A stretch of DNA of 64,000 nucleotides, from assembly GCA_012845835.1 (NCBI GenBank), contig JABAKD010000016.1:10599007-10663006 (forward strand), given 5' to 3'. Position numbers and translations under genes: made by a program. Shown in pieces: positions 34,215 to 44,914 of this stretch. Each line of letters opens with the position of its first letter. Within the stretch, counting starts at the first letter, position 1. Origin of the DNA: Undaria pinnatifida. Its lineage: Eukaryota; Sar; Phaeophyceae; Laminariales; Alariaceae. Under the pieces are notes generated by a model. That model was not told where the DNA came from and made no database searches. It saw only the letters and a program-made list of their open reading frames with translations.

Positions 34215-34562
34215 ATGATTCAGCCATGCGACAAAGGACATATGCTGACTCGCTTTACAGTCGCGATCTGTGTATCTCTGGCGGGAGTAGGGGGCAAAAG
34301 GAGACTTTTGTTCGGGAGAATGGGGTTCCTCGCTATCTCTGGCTTTGTGATTTTGGCTTTGTTTTTATCGTTTTGGCGCGCTAGTAGTGTAATCTCGTCT
34401 ACAATTGCAGTACCTATATGTGGGATCATGGAAGATGTTTTCGCTCAAGAGGATGAGCTTCCTCTTGCCATTGTTGTTGTTTTAGGTGATGGACTTGAGC
34501 CCCTTGTTGATTCGTCACTGTCTAGTGAAAATTCCGGGAGGGTGGTGATTTGGGATGTTTAG
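34215..34562 (+). other. Unassigned 115-codon open frame
   Basis: The frame has a hydrophobic segment (FLAISGFVILALFLSFW) and an acidic tail ending SGRVVIWDV before a stop. No family is recognised. It lies amid repeats, so it may be a transposon remnant or chance. Confidence 0.15.
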
Positions 34563-34679
34563 TCTGACAATTACTATCAGTTTCGTGCCGGTTCGGGCTA
34601 TCGGCCTATTGTGGGACACCTACGTAGTACTTGGCTGCCATTTTGATGGCATACTGTGAGCTCTTACGCACGGGACACA

Positions 34680-35340
34680 CTTCTCGACTTGCCTCTACCG
34701 TATACTGTAAGAAACCACACCCCGGTGAAAATGTTTGTGGTGTAAAAAAAATATCACCGGGTGCGGTATCCTGTGGGGGGTGTGGCATATTATGTAATCC
34801 GGGTGATGAAGTGCAGCTCGCAGGGATCACGAAGGGGAGGTGATAAACCACGGAGTGTGACAGCACTTCTGCACACCCACAGGAGGGCGTAGGGGGTGTG
34901 GTAATGAGGAGGGTGATAAAAAGGGGTGTGATAACACTGGCTGTAGGTGTAGGAGAAGTTTTCTCGGGTCGAAAGAACGAGGTGATCGGTCGCCCTGCAC
35001 TGCTGATGTCGAAGCAGTTGTCAAAGGAGCGGAGGTGCTGGCAGCGGCATTCCGTTCTCCCTCCACGTTCATGTTGTTGGGGGTCTCCATACGGGGTGTT
35101 TCCCCGCACACAGATGATGGGTACAGACGTGTTTTGTGTGATCCCCAGGCAAATGCTGTATCGCCCCCGTGATAGGAGGTGGGCCCCCGTGAATTTATGC
35201 GGCGTAACCTCAGGGGGTGTGTTATCTTATGTAACCCGGGTGATAATTCGCCTCCTCGTTTGAAATGCCAAAACATATCACCGGGGTGTGGTTTTCTGTG
35301 GGGTGTGTGGTTTCTGTGGCGGGTATGGTTCTTATGTGGG
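34680..35340. repeat. GTG-rich region with repeated CACCGGGTG and GGTGTGG blocks
   Basis: Blocks such as ATCACCGGGTGCGGTATCCT, GTGTGGCATATTATGTAATC and ATCACCGGGGTGTGGTTTTC recur irregularly, as do GTGATAA motifs. The TRIM-like element inserted at its right edge. Confidence 0.5.
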
Positions 35341-35711
35341 TGTTAAGGAATTAGTGGGGTACTAGTCCGTTTGACCACTTGCAAAAGGTTAACCAATAGC
35401 TTACCCAAACTAAGCCTTATAACACTCTTCCCCCCTGAAACGGCGGGATAGCAGATCGGCCGGATACACGGCGGACCTCTGTCAATATCCAAGCCGTTTC
35501 TTTTCCTGGGGATACCAGGGAGAGAATTTTTCAAGTTCGACATGGGGAAAATCTGAAAAGTTTATTATTGTGGATGGTGGGGATCGAACCCACGACCCAA
35601 AACCCATGGTCTGTCGACTACGCCATTTGTTAAGGAATTAGTGGGGTACTAGTCCGTTTGACCGCTTGCAAAAGGTTAACCAATAGCTTACCCAAACTAA
35701 GCCTTATAACA
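35341..35711. mobile_element. Miniature LTR element (TRIM-like) with 84-base LTRs
   Basis: Two 84-base direct repeats (35341-35424 and 35628-35711) differ at about one base. Both begin TGTTAAGG and end TTATAACA, the TG...CA ends usual for LTRs. The outer flanks share TGGG, a plausible 4-base target duplication. The 203-base interior has no coding capacity. Most of its right part is a tRNA-like stretch in antisense (A-box-like TGGCGTAGTCG and B-box GGTTCGATCC on the minus strand). On the plus strand that same segment starts TGGTGGGG, as a primer-binding site complementary to a tRNA 3' end would. LTR identity near 99% implies a young insertion. It depends on another element's enzymes. Confidence 0.72.
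35568..35629 (-). repeat. tRNA-like segment inside the TRIM-like element
   Basis: On the minus strand TGGCGTAGTCGACAG resembles a tRNA A box and D arm. GTGGGTTCGATCCCCAC is a complete T arm with a five-pair stem and B box. The 5' acceptor strand is absent; the LTR end takes its place. It cannot be a functional tRNA gene as it stands. Confidence 0.55.
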
Positions 35712-36021
35712 TGGGTGTGGTTTCTTATGAAGTGTACGGTACCCTGTTGGGAGACGTAAAACAATGGCTTGAAACCTACCCCGCTTGGAGCTAACGAACA
35801 CCCGTGCTTGTCCCAAAACTGCCTCAAGTTTAAAATTCGAGTTTGACGCGCTGGCAAAACATCCGCAACCAATGCCGAGCACGCATATCGTTGTAGATTT
35901 TTTCGGGCACGGTGTTGGAGCTAGATAATTCCTTTCTGGAATGAGGAAAAAAAATGTAGATGAACATAAGACGCATCAAAATCAAGTATTTTTTACAAAA
36001 CAAATGGCAACACAGATCAGT

Positions 36022-36095
36022 TGAACTCTGCGAGGCTCGAACTCACGTCTTCAAACTGAAAAACTATCATGTCGCCTCAATCATTTGACCACAAT
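36022..36095 (-). repeat. tRNA-like unit (SINE head or tRNA pseudogene)
   Basis: On the minus strand GTGGTCAAATGATTGAGGC resembles an A box and D arm. GTGAGTTCGAGCCTCGC is a T arm with B box. The ends do not pair as an acceptor stem, so a working tRNA is unlikely. It lies about 300 bases from the TRIM-like element. Confidence 0.4.
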
Positions 36096-36644
36096 ACCAA
36101 TATCCATATGCTCGCAAGTTTCCCGTCGGCAATTAAGAGCTGAGGATGGCTGAGAGGTGGGAGAATACGGTGTGGGCGACCTTTGGAGTGGTGAAGGATT
36201 GAGTAGCAACGCCTATAGCGGCGCATTCGCCGGCGTTGGACGCCTTTGGTTTTGCTCTATTATTGTTGTTGTCTTTGCAACTTTCCCCAGCTCCTTCCCT
36301 TCTCGAAACTCAGACCCGGAGTCCCATCGCACCCTCCCCCCTCCCCTCGCCCTCCCAACAAAACGAATAACGACGCAAGTGCTTAGAAATATGGCTCTGG
36401 TCGTGATCACGATCACCAGGTAGGTACTTTGAAGTATGATTATGCTTACGCTTTTGATCGTGATTATATCGTGACCATTGCCAGTATTCAAAACGTTGGT
36501 TTAAGTAGCCTCGGATGAAAAAAAACGATAGTTCGTTGTCATTCTTGGACGAAACGCTCAATAACTTAATTACCACCTCATTACGCCCATCCGTTGCGAC
36601 CCCCGCGCCCGGCAGCGTGCCCTTCGGAGATGACCGAGGGTACG

Positions 36645-36972
36645 GTACTGTAGTATCATACTGTAGTATCATACTGTAGTATCATACTGTAGTATCATAC
36701 TGTAGTATCATACTATAGTATCATACTATAGTATCATACTGTAGTATCATACTGTAGTATCATACTGTAGTATCATACTGTAGTATCATACTGTAGTATC
36801 ATACTGTAGTATCATACTGTAGTATCATACTGTAGTATCATACTGTAGTATCATACTGTAATATCATACTGTAGTATCATACTGTAGTATCATACTGTAG
36901 TATCATACTGTAGTATCATACTGTAGTATCATACTGTAGTATCATACTGTAGTATCGTACTGTAGTATCACT
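36645..36972. repeat. 13-base satellite TGTAGTATCATAC, about 24 units
   Basis: A highly uniform array of TGTAGTATCATAC has only a few variant units (ACTATAGTATCATA, a CGTAC near the end). AGTATCATACT is nearly self-complementary. Confidence 0.9.
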
Positions 36973-37003
36973 CCCTGGTTTTCACTACCGGGTTTGAGGC
37001 ACT

Positions 37004-37042
37004 CGAACGAACGAACGAACGAACGAACGAACGAACGAACGA
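37004..37042. repeat. (CGAA)n microsatellite
   Basis: About nine to ten perfect CGAA units lie directly beyond the 13-base satellite. Confidence 0.9.
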
Positions 37043-37144
37043 CTCCGTGCCTTGCCGAAAAAACAAGCTCCGGGGAGGTTCTATTTGGCGCGACAAAAGC
37101 TTCTCTTTCCATCGTGGATTAACATTGCAAAATGAAAAACAGAA

Positions 37145-37440
37145 CTCGTAGATTCGCGCGAGTGATCCCCGAGCCACTGCAAAGTAACCCCAAACGGTGA
37201 CCCCCCCCTACCGTAGCCTGGGCGAGGTATCCCCTAGGGCTATCCCCTCCTTTCTCGTTATTTCGGCGAAAAAGACGCGTGCGTGCTAGGATAGAGGTGC
37301 ACCAACCATTGTTTTTTCTGAGGGTTTTCCGTGTGGGAGCTTGAGACCTCTCCCCAAAAAACTGATCTGGATGGAGAGAAACAAAATTGCTACGCGAGAT
37401 GAAAACTCCCATGGCCTAGCTAGGTAAACAACGAGAATCA
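37145..37440 (+). repeat. Dispersed repeat, second copy, with a 3' part shared with 44810-44890
   Basis: Its first 110 bases match 26640-26750. Its last 80 (AAAAACTGATCTGGATGGAG, AACTCCCATGGCC, AACGAGAATCA) match 44810-44890 (AAAAACTGATTTGGACAAAG, AATCCCATGGGCC, GACGAGAATCA). These may be parts of one larger element. Confidence 0.5.
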
Positions 37441-37792
37441 GTGCAAAAACAAATGGCTTATTTCCGACGATTTAGGGTAAGACATCACATTGGGGTGAGC
37501 CCCATCGCTCACAAAACAAAACAGCCAAAAAGTGCTGCCTCTATCGTTGCATATGCCGAGAATTTTTCGCGAGAATACACCCCTAGACTACGTTCAGCTA
37601 AGCTAGGAATAAAACCTACGATAGAGTGCAATACTACCGGTTAATATCTGAGCGCAAGGTATGCCTTACCCTGTGGGACACAGCAATGTAAAATAATTGT
37701 AGCAGCTGTGAGCACCCCCAATAGTTACACACCTAGGTACATTTGTACATACAGCACAGACCCATAATATGCATGCGATTAACTTGGTACCA

Positions 37793-40695
37793 TCACGGCG
37801 TGAGCCTGATCAGGCAACCACAACAACGAGTTGTCCACCTCCTCCTCCCCTCCCGTCCTCTTAATCCTCCTCTTCTTCCTACCCACTCCCCCAACTCTCC
37901 CCACTCCTTCTCAATCTCGTTCGATTCCTCCTCTCCGTCTTCGTCCTCCCCGTCCTCCCCGTCCTCGTCCTCGTCCTCCTCTCCGTCCTCGTCCTCGTCC
38001 TCGTCCTCCTCCTCCTCCTCCTCCTCCTCCTCCTCCTCCTCCTCCTCCTCCTCCTCCTCCTCCTCCTCCTCCTCCTCCTCCTCCTCCTCCTCCTCCTCCT
38101 CCTCCTCCTCCTCCTCTTCCTCCTCCTCCTGCTCGCTCGAATCTAAGAGAAGATCGTCAGTGCTCAAGATACTGGACCGGGCGTGGTCATCGTTATCATC
38201 TTCATCATCGCCTTCGTACCCGGACTGGCTTATCCTTAGCTCTCCTCCAGGCACCCCGTCGGGCAGACTAAGACTATCAGGCTCCATGTCCGCCGGCGCC
38301 GGCTTTAACGCGAACTCCTGGCTGGGTCACAAACCAGACTCGATCCACGAGAGAATACAAACTCCAGCTCCTCCTCGCCCATCACCGAAAGAGACTCGAC
38401 GAAACACTCGGGCCTCACGGCCGTCGGGGTCCACGAAACAACAGAGGCTAACACTTTGGCGATGATGGACATCGCCATACCGTTGTTCCTCATGTATGCG
38501 CGGGCGCGCCCGATGTTCTCTTTTGCCGCAGACTTGAACGAGGCGCTGGTGACGTTGACCGCGGATGGCGAGGGGAGCAAACACCTTTCTTCCCCTACCG
38601 CGCAGTGCATTCTCGACTAATGCTGGAGGAGGGAGGGGTCGGCGGTGTTGGCTGCGGATGGTGACGGAAGAAAGCATATGTGTTGCTCTACCGCAGTACA
38701 TGCGCGGCTGATGCTGGGGGGGGGGGGGGCGGTGGTGGACGTGATTGTCGAGGAAAGCCTGCGGAGCGAGCGAAAACATCGAACGTCAAGTCCGATCCAC
38801 GGAGGGGGGGAAGAAAACGCGCACGCGAGGCAGCTGTGACGGAGTGCCGAAGGAACGCCTGGATATCGGGGCCCACTAAACGTCGCTCCTTGAAATACAG
38901 AAAATCAACCCCCCAACAATACCAAGCACTTTGGAAGAAAAAAGCGAGGGCTCTAAATGCGATATTTTGATAGACTATACTATACGCCTGGCTAAACAAC
39001 ACTGTTTTGTTTGCATCTGGAGGGTGGGTCTATGCTCTAACTTCAAGGGACGAACAAGTTTGTCTATTGTTTCCGTTCTCGCATCAATCGATTTCATAGG
39101 CATCCCGTTTGCGCAGCAGTACACGATTGATTCGGTAGTATCCTTAACATGCCAGGCATGTGCAAGTCAATAGTCAATGTCGAGGGCCAGAACTGTCATG
39201 TATGCAGTCTGGGGCGGATACGTTGGGGTAAGGCGAGACACACCTGCTCTGAGCAAGGCTGAAACGATAGTGATCAACCTTACGGCAGGAGTTGACTTTG
39301 CGGGCCTCTTTCCATGAACGACTTAGAGTCATTCGCGCGACTGGCCGCCCATTTTACTTGCGCACGCGTCGTTAGGTTGTTGCCGTTCGGTTTCGCAACT
39401 TAACCCCCTCGGAGTTTCTTGTTACATCGCGCCAACAAAATATTCGTTAAAGCGCGGTTTCGAGCGAGAGGCGCCCAGCCACTGGAGCAAGCCGCTTAAA
39501 CCCGGCAGTGCATGTTGGGGTACGTGTAGACTATAACGCAAGAGTGCACTAAAGCCGCACCCTTGATTTTGGTGCATAATTTTTAGTATTACTTCCAACC
39601 TCTCGCTGTACGTACGATTTAGTGTAGCACCCACCGGTGGGCCAAGTTTCGCATGTGAAATTCCTCAGCGCCCCCCAAAGGGTAATCCTCACTCTTTAAC
39701 CGGGATCGTTTCTGCTAAGCTGGTGTCGTACTTGGCGTTTTCTTACTGCTGCTGTGTTTCCTGCTGGTTCCTCGTGTTTCCTACTGGGATGTTTCTTAAT
39801 GGGCTATTTCTTATCGATATTTATCTTACGTGTGTTCAAGGTTTTGAGCTATTTGTGTTTCGCGTAGGCCCATACTGCATTATTTTCATACCAATATACA
39901 AGTTATTGGCACAAACGACTATAGCCGTATCAAATACCCTGACAATGGAGGCGATAACTAAAAAGTTTGATACTAAACAAAACAAAAATATATCGGGCAG
40001 TACGAAGAGGGAGGGAAAAAGAGGAGCAGGCGGGGGAGAGAGGCCGGGAGGGGAGTAGGGGTGGGAACGGGGGAGGGGTGGGGGCGAGAGAGCGGTGGAC
40101 GGAGAAACGGGGGAGGGAATACAATCACGCATCGCACGTGCCGCGCCACCCACCTTGAGGGGTGGGGGCGAGAGAGCGGTGGAAGGAGGGACGGGGGAGG
40201 GAGTACAATCACGCATCGCACGTGCCGCGCCACCCACCTTTGTTTTCGGGTGCATGTCACAGCCCCCAGTGCCCCCAAGTCATCCTCCGCCTCCTCGGCA
40301 CGAACGTCTTCGTAAGCGGTTGCCGTGTAACGGGTCGGCCACCACTTCTCGCGGAACCCTCGCACACTGCTGTTCTGCAGCACTTCATCGATGCTTGGAG
40401 GGGGGAGGGTGTGGGGGCTGGGTGCGCTGGCCCCAGTCTCGATGTCATCCACTTCGGGGTGGGTGCTGACCCCGAAGACATAGGTCTCCTCCCTGCGTTT
40501 TGCTCTAGAGCCTGTCGCGGTGCGGAGACCTTGCCTGATGGTAGCAGTTGTCGCATATTTGACGACAACGAAATTGCCGTGGGGCTTGTTGGCTTGGTCG
40601 TGGAGGGGGCCGGGGACAGGGTGACCGCGGCGGCCGGAGATCCAGCTCCCAAACGTCAGGAGGGCGAAGCAGATCAGCAGACATACCTCGAACAC
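37793..40695 (-). CDS. Tentative acidic protein gene with long poly-Glu run (three exons, partial)
   Basis: This is a minus-strand model from splice logic, with no family recognised. Exon 1 is 40695 (or slightly lower) to 40238. It begins in a hydrophobic stretch (CLLICFALLTFGSWISG) and ends after TRKQ plus two bases at a GTGGGT donor. Exon 2, 38545 to 38386, starts with the single base needed to complete that codon. It encodes SFKSAAKENIGRARAYM and MSIIAKVLASVVSW and ends at FVESLS with donor GTGATG. A 68-base intron follows. Exon 3 starts at 38317 (EFALKPAPADMEPDSLSL) and runs into DDLLLDSSEQ, more than 40 consecutive Glu, then Asp/Glu repeats. It ends either at the stop near 37793 or at an earlier donor near 37889. 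Phases agree at both junctions. No ATG start was identified, so the 5' end is open. A further exon near 38.8-38.9 kb (KERRLVGPDIQAFLRHSV) is possible. Linking 40.2 kb to 38.5 kb is inference. Confidence 0.4.
37960..38140. repeat. (CTC)n microsatellite, coding as poly-Glu in the tentative gene
   Basis: More than 45 CTC/TCC triplets read as GAG on the minus strand, inside the last exon of the tentative acidic protein. Interruptions near both ends give Asp codons. Confidence 0.85.
38636..38775 (-). repeat. Copies of the region upstream of exon 2 of the tentative 38-kb gene
   Basis: Plus-strand 38553-38640 (ACCGCGGATGGCGAGGGGAG, CCCTACCGCGCAGTGCATTC, TAATGCTGGAGG) recurs at 38645-38720 (GCTGCGGATGGTGACGGAAG, CTCTACCGCAGTACATGCGC, TGATGCTGGGGG). 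A weaker third unit follows. The period is about 90 bases. The array lies just upstream of the acceptor in gene sense. Confidence 0.6.
38980..39970. other. Unannotated stretch within the tentative gene's intron
   Basis: No coding similarity, RNA gene or repeat was recognised on either strand. Confidence 0.4.
40072..40242 (-). repeat. 85-base tandem duplication carrying a splice donor
   Basis: Units 40072-40157 and 40158-40242 differ at about five bases. On the minus strand each contains AAGGTGGGTGGCGCGGCACG then TGCGATGCGTGATTGTA and a C-rich tail. Both therefore present the same AAG/GTGGGT donor, 85 bases apart. The outer one is the proposed donor of exon 1 of the tentative gene. Confidence 0.8.
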
Positions 40696-41549
40696 CTATA
40701 CGTACAGTAGTTGAGGCGTACTTTATTAACACGCCATCGAAACGTAGAACGTGCCACGGTGATAACGGTGATGACACAGCCGCGAGGACATGCCGATAGA
40801 CATTTGACAAACCATCACAGGTGGTCCGAAGAAGTAACTGTGTGTATGCCATCGAACACATGCAACCATTACCCCAACACTGCTTGTTTTTCAGTAACAG
40901 ATTATGCATCAAAACGCTAGGCAGAGATCCACGTTGGACCCTTACAAATGGTTTTCTTACAAAACAAATCGCGTTTTTTGTTCGGTCTTGTTGTCCGGTG
41001 GTCCAACCATAGCGCGCGTGAAGCGCAATCTACACGAAGCGACCCACCGGCGCAAACGGAAACAGATAGTATAGCTCCGTCATGTTTGGCTGATTACATT
41101 GACAACCGAAGCTCATTCTGTTACTCACTACTACTGACATGTAGAGAGAGCTACGTAGCGCAATGTTCTATTGCGTTCTGGATTGCATTCCACCTGGTAT
41201 ACCATGTACTCTCACTACCACCATTGATAGTATCAGCAGAATCAATACTTGATATTAACATTGTCACTAACGTTAATACTAATGGTGGCTACAGTAGTGG
41301 AATACATATCCAGCAGTAGTACCCACAAGGAGCACTATTAGCAGCATCGCAATAGATCTCCATGAGGTTTGAGCCTCTCCCGTCATCCACCGGAAACTTC
41401 AAAACAGAGCCGCAATACAACAAGTATCATCGCAGCCCCCGTCCCGTCCTGCTCCCCCCTTGCTCCCCCCCTCCCCCCTCCCTCGCTCCCCCTTGCGACG
41501 GTTGGCATGGGCAACGCACGAACAACAAGACCAGCTACACAGTGTTTTA

Positions 41550-41640
41550 TAAAATTATTCTAACGACGTCAGCTGTGAGTTCGACGAATTTAGGGTCGGT
41601 ACTCATATTTGCAAGCTGCGCTGTTGGTACTTGTAGTATA
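41550..41640 (+). repeat. G-rich family, left-end fragment
   Basis: It contains GTCAGCTGTGAGTTCGACGA then ATTTGCAAGCTGCGCTG, matching only the first 90 bases of the family. Shorter matches occur near 10602-10690, 15136-15165 and 50055-50100. Confidence 0.5.
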
Positions 41641-42099
41641 ATAAGTGGGTGAGTTTTTTCACTTAATGGGAGTGGGCCTGTTATTTTTATTCGTTTCTTT
41701 TGTACAGTACATGCAGCATTTAATATATGTTGTTTTTATCCACTCACTGCAACCAATGGCTGGTTTTGGCAGTTTTTATAATTTCAGTGGAAGGTAACAC
41801 AATCTCTGCAATGAAAATATTTTCAGCATGCATGGACACAAGCGGTAACCATAAGCGCGATTCCTACTCAGCAGCACTCGTCCTCACCTCAATGCCTTGG
41901 CCTATGCTCCCGAAGCGGAACGGACCCGAGTCGTGCCCAAGTGTGGCCTGAAAAGACCTGGAGGAGGTCATGTGATGCACGCGACGTTAGGTTAGTAAAT
42001 GTATAGTTTTGGTTTGTTTTATACTTCCACTCCAGATAGTCGGAGCTTGTCCTGTGACCACGAGATACAGATAAATGTGAGAACGACAACCTACGATGA

Positions 42100-43093
42100 T
42101 TATTATAAAAAATGAAAATACACTCCAGCTGTGAGATCAAATATTTCGTCGAAACTCATCTTTGCAAGCCGTATGTGATACTCCGATCGCGCGTATTACG
42201 GATTGTGTGTCCTCATTAAGGATATAGGTCGGCGACTCCCCTTGCAACTACAGTGTAGCTACCAGGGTCAACAGGGTGATGTTGGGCAGTTTGTGCGCGG
42301 AAACTATAAAACCTGTTTATGAGGGGGACAAAACTTGACAGCTGTGGAAGGAAATGCATCAGTTTATCAAGTGAATCCTGTAAGTCGAATATCCGGTGAG
42401 GGGAGGGCGGAGTTTTTAAGGACGTGGGGGCCTGATTTTGATCAAAAAGGGGGCGGGAGGGGGGGGAAGGGGGGAAGGGCACGGGTGGGGCAGGTCTATT
42501 TGTGCGTGGAAACTATAAATATTTCTTGTGGGGGAGGGGGGATGTGGCGGGGGGGGGGCCGGGGGCGGGGGGGGAAGGGCTTTAGGTCGCATAGATGTAG
42601 GGGTTGGCTATACGCGGGGTGCTAGGTCTAGGCGATGGTGCGGGTGTTCGGTGAAGAAGGGGGCGTTGGGGACGGGGGTGGGTGGGAATTGCAGCAGCGG
42701 CATGGACGGCTCTGAAACGATAACGAGGCGATATCCAGGGCGTGGAAGTGTTTATTACTCTGGCGGATTTCGATAGCAGGTGGGGCGTTTATGCAGGAGG
42801 AAACGATGGGAACAAGCGGGGGAGGGGGGGGGGGGGGGGAGGGTTTTCGAGAGGTTTAGGTCACATATAATATTAAAATCAAGGATTTGGTCGACACTGC
42901 TGATGTTCGCAACATTGTGTGTGATCTTTCGATCGCGCGTATTAATCATATATGTAGGGGCCTACTATGCGCGCGGTGCTAGGTCTAGGCGATCGTGCGG
43001 GGTGTGGGGAAGGAGGGGGCGTTGGAGGGGGGGAGGGGGGATGAATGAAAGCTACGTCATGGATGGCTAGAAAGATAATGACGTGATATCAAT
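42100..43093 (+). repeat. G-rich dispersed repeat family, copy B
   Basis: It has the same left end, core (GATATAGGTCGGCGACTCC, GCGGAAACTATAAA) and cassette order as copy A. It ends after AGAAAGATAATGACGTGATA. Similarity to copy A is high over hundreds of bases, including the positions of G-runs, so the two share a recent source. Confidence 0.8.
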
Positions 43094-43109
43094 GATTATG
43101 TATTGTATA

Positions 43110-43200
43110 GGTATTTCGTTCAAAAACAGGAGATCAGCAAAGGGCGTCCTTACGTATACGTATTTCGTTCAAAAACAGAGATCGGCAACGGGCGTCCTTG
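43110..43200. repeat. Tandem duplication of about 45 bases
   Basis: TATTTCGTTCAAAAACAGGA then GATCAGCAAAGGGCGTCCTT recurs as TATTTCGTTCAAAAACAGAG then ATCGGCAACGGGCGTCCTT, just beyond copy B of the G-rich family. Confidence 0.7.
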
Positions 43201-44505
43201 GGGAGACTGCCGGTGCCGATCGCCCAGTGCCATGGAAACGAGATTTAGGGTAGTCTGCCGAGCGTAAATGCTGCTTACGGCCGCCCTATAGATGACGAAC
43301 AACGTCTGTAACAATAACTTGTTATCGATATCGTTTCGAATCAAGATGTAAAAGCGGACCGCCGACATGCCTACCAATGTATGGAAATGTATTACCACCC
43401 GCATGTCTCTGTAAGGTTTGAATTAGACATATGTATATGCCAGGGAGTGGATAGACTCCCCTCTGCTAGTCTAGACATGATAATGATGTATTTATATGGA
43501 CCGCGCCCGGACTGATTGGTTTTCGATCCGTGTTAAGGCGACGGCGGATCCCACAGAAATATCTTGAGCAGGAGCCTGTACGGAGGCGTTTCGAGTACAT
43601 ATAAAACCACTTGAAAATAGACTATGGCATCTATCTGCAAACAAGATTCTTGTTTCGAAAGTTTAGAAAAGGTTTTGCAAAGATCCAATGATAATGCAGA
43701 GCTTTTCAGGTGCTTTTATCCCTTTTTTGGACTCCATAACTTCCTACCCCTCACGGTAACGAAATGTTGTTTGCCTCCGGCTTTTCTCCTACCACTCGAG
43801 AAGAGTTAAATCACCCGCCTGACGAGCAGCAAGCTTTTGGTGAAAGCCGTTCTTCATCGGCGATGTACCCATCCATCGTATTAGGCTCCCGCGCGCGAAT
43901 TGAAATATTTCAGTGATTTCGGGATTTTTTTTTTTGGTGTGGCTGACTTGCAACTTCGAAATAACCTAAACATCTCGTGAGTCGCTTCTAGCTGCCTACG
44001 ACTGCTGTCTGGCGCACTCAACGTCGTCATACACCCCACCAGGAGCGTCCCTAAATTTCGCGGACCGTGGTTGCTTGTGGGGAGCTGTAGTACTTTCCTG
44101 CTAGTTAAGTGCATACGTTCATCAGTAGTTGGGGATCGTTTTTTGTCTCGCTTTGTGTACCCCAAGTTTCGATCACTGCAGCGCCTCAAATCGAGGTGTC
44201 GATCTCTGCTGAGAACCTGAGGGAAACCACTCTGAAGAGAGTCACAGCATCTGTGGATTAAGCGTGGTGTAGCCTAGCCCTAAGCCACGAACAAGTAGAA
44301 ATTCCAAACGCGGCGTGTTAACATAGTTTTTTACTGTTCCGATAAAATTTTTAGACATTAGACTCACCGGAAAACCGGGGAGCAGGGGACGCTTGGGTTC
44401 CCCCGTGGCCTTAACCCTTTGTACGGGTTCAGGGTTTTGGGCTGTGGCTTGGTTTAGGGATATAGTACATGGGAGGGGGTGGTGTACTCATTGATGCATA
44501 GTCGT

Positions 44506-44695
44506 AGTCGTATGGCCATTGACCCTCACATCCCTGCAAAGCTTGGACGGAGCATGTTGGGTTTCCATCGATCAGGCATACATCGCGAGCACCAAGCGCG
44601 AAGCGCCTTGAGGTATTCGGCGTTTCGCATGAAGAATGAGTTGCACCCTACTATGCACCAAGAACCACCTGTGAGGCAGACGTCACCTAGTGCAT
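44506..44695 (+). repeat. Dispersed repeat R2, long copy 2
   Basis: It matches 1352-1510 over its full length with substitutions: GGCCATTGACCCTCACATCC, GGACGGAGCATGTTGGGTTT, GAGCACCAAGCGCGAAGCGC and CACCTGTGAGGCAGACG. Its flanks are unrelated to those at 1.3 kb, which sets the repeat's limits. Confidence 0.7.
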
Positions 44696-44914
44696 ACGTA
44701 ATTATGTATGGATGCCAGCTTCGAAATAAGACGCCATGCTATGATAGAGGTAGCACTACTTTATTTCTGAGGATCCTCATTTTTGGAGGTTAAGACATGT
44801 CTTTCTTAACCTAAAAACTGATTTGGACAAAGAACAAGTTCTATGATACCGGATGAAATCCCATGGGCCGGGCACACGACGAGAATCACGCGTTTTCTTC
44901 GTAATGTAGTGTTC

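Noticed and set aside
36645-36972. Possible CRISPR-like array
   Set aside because: The units are contiguous 13-mers with no spacers, in a eukaryotic context. It is a satellite.
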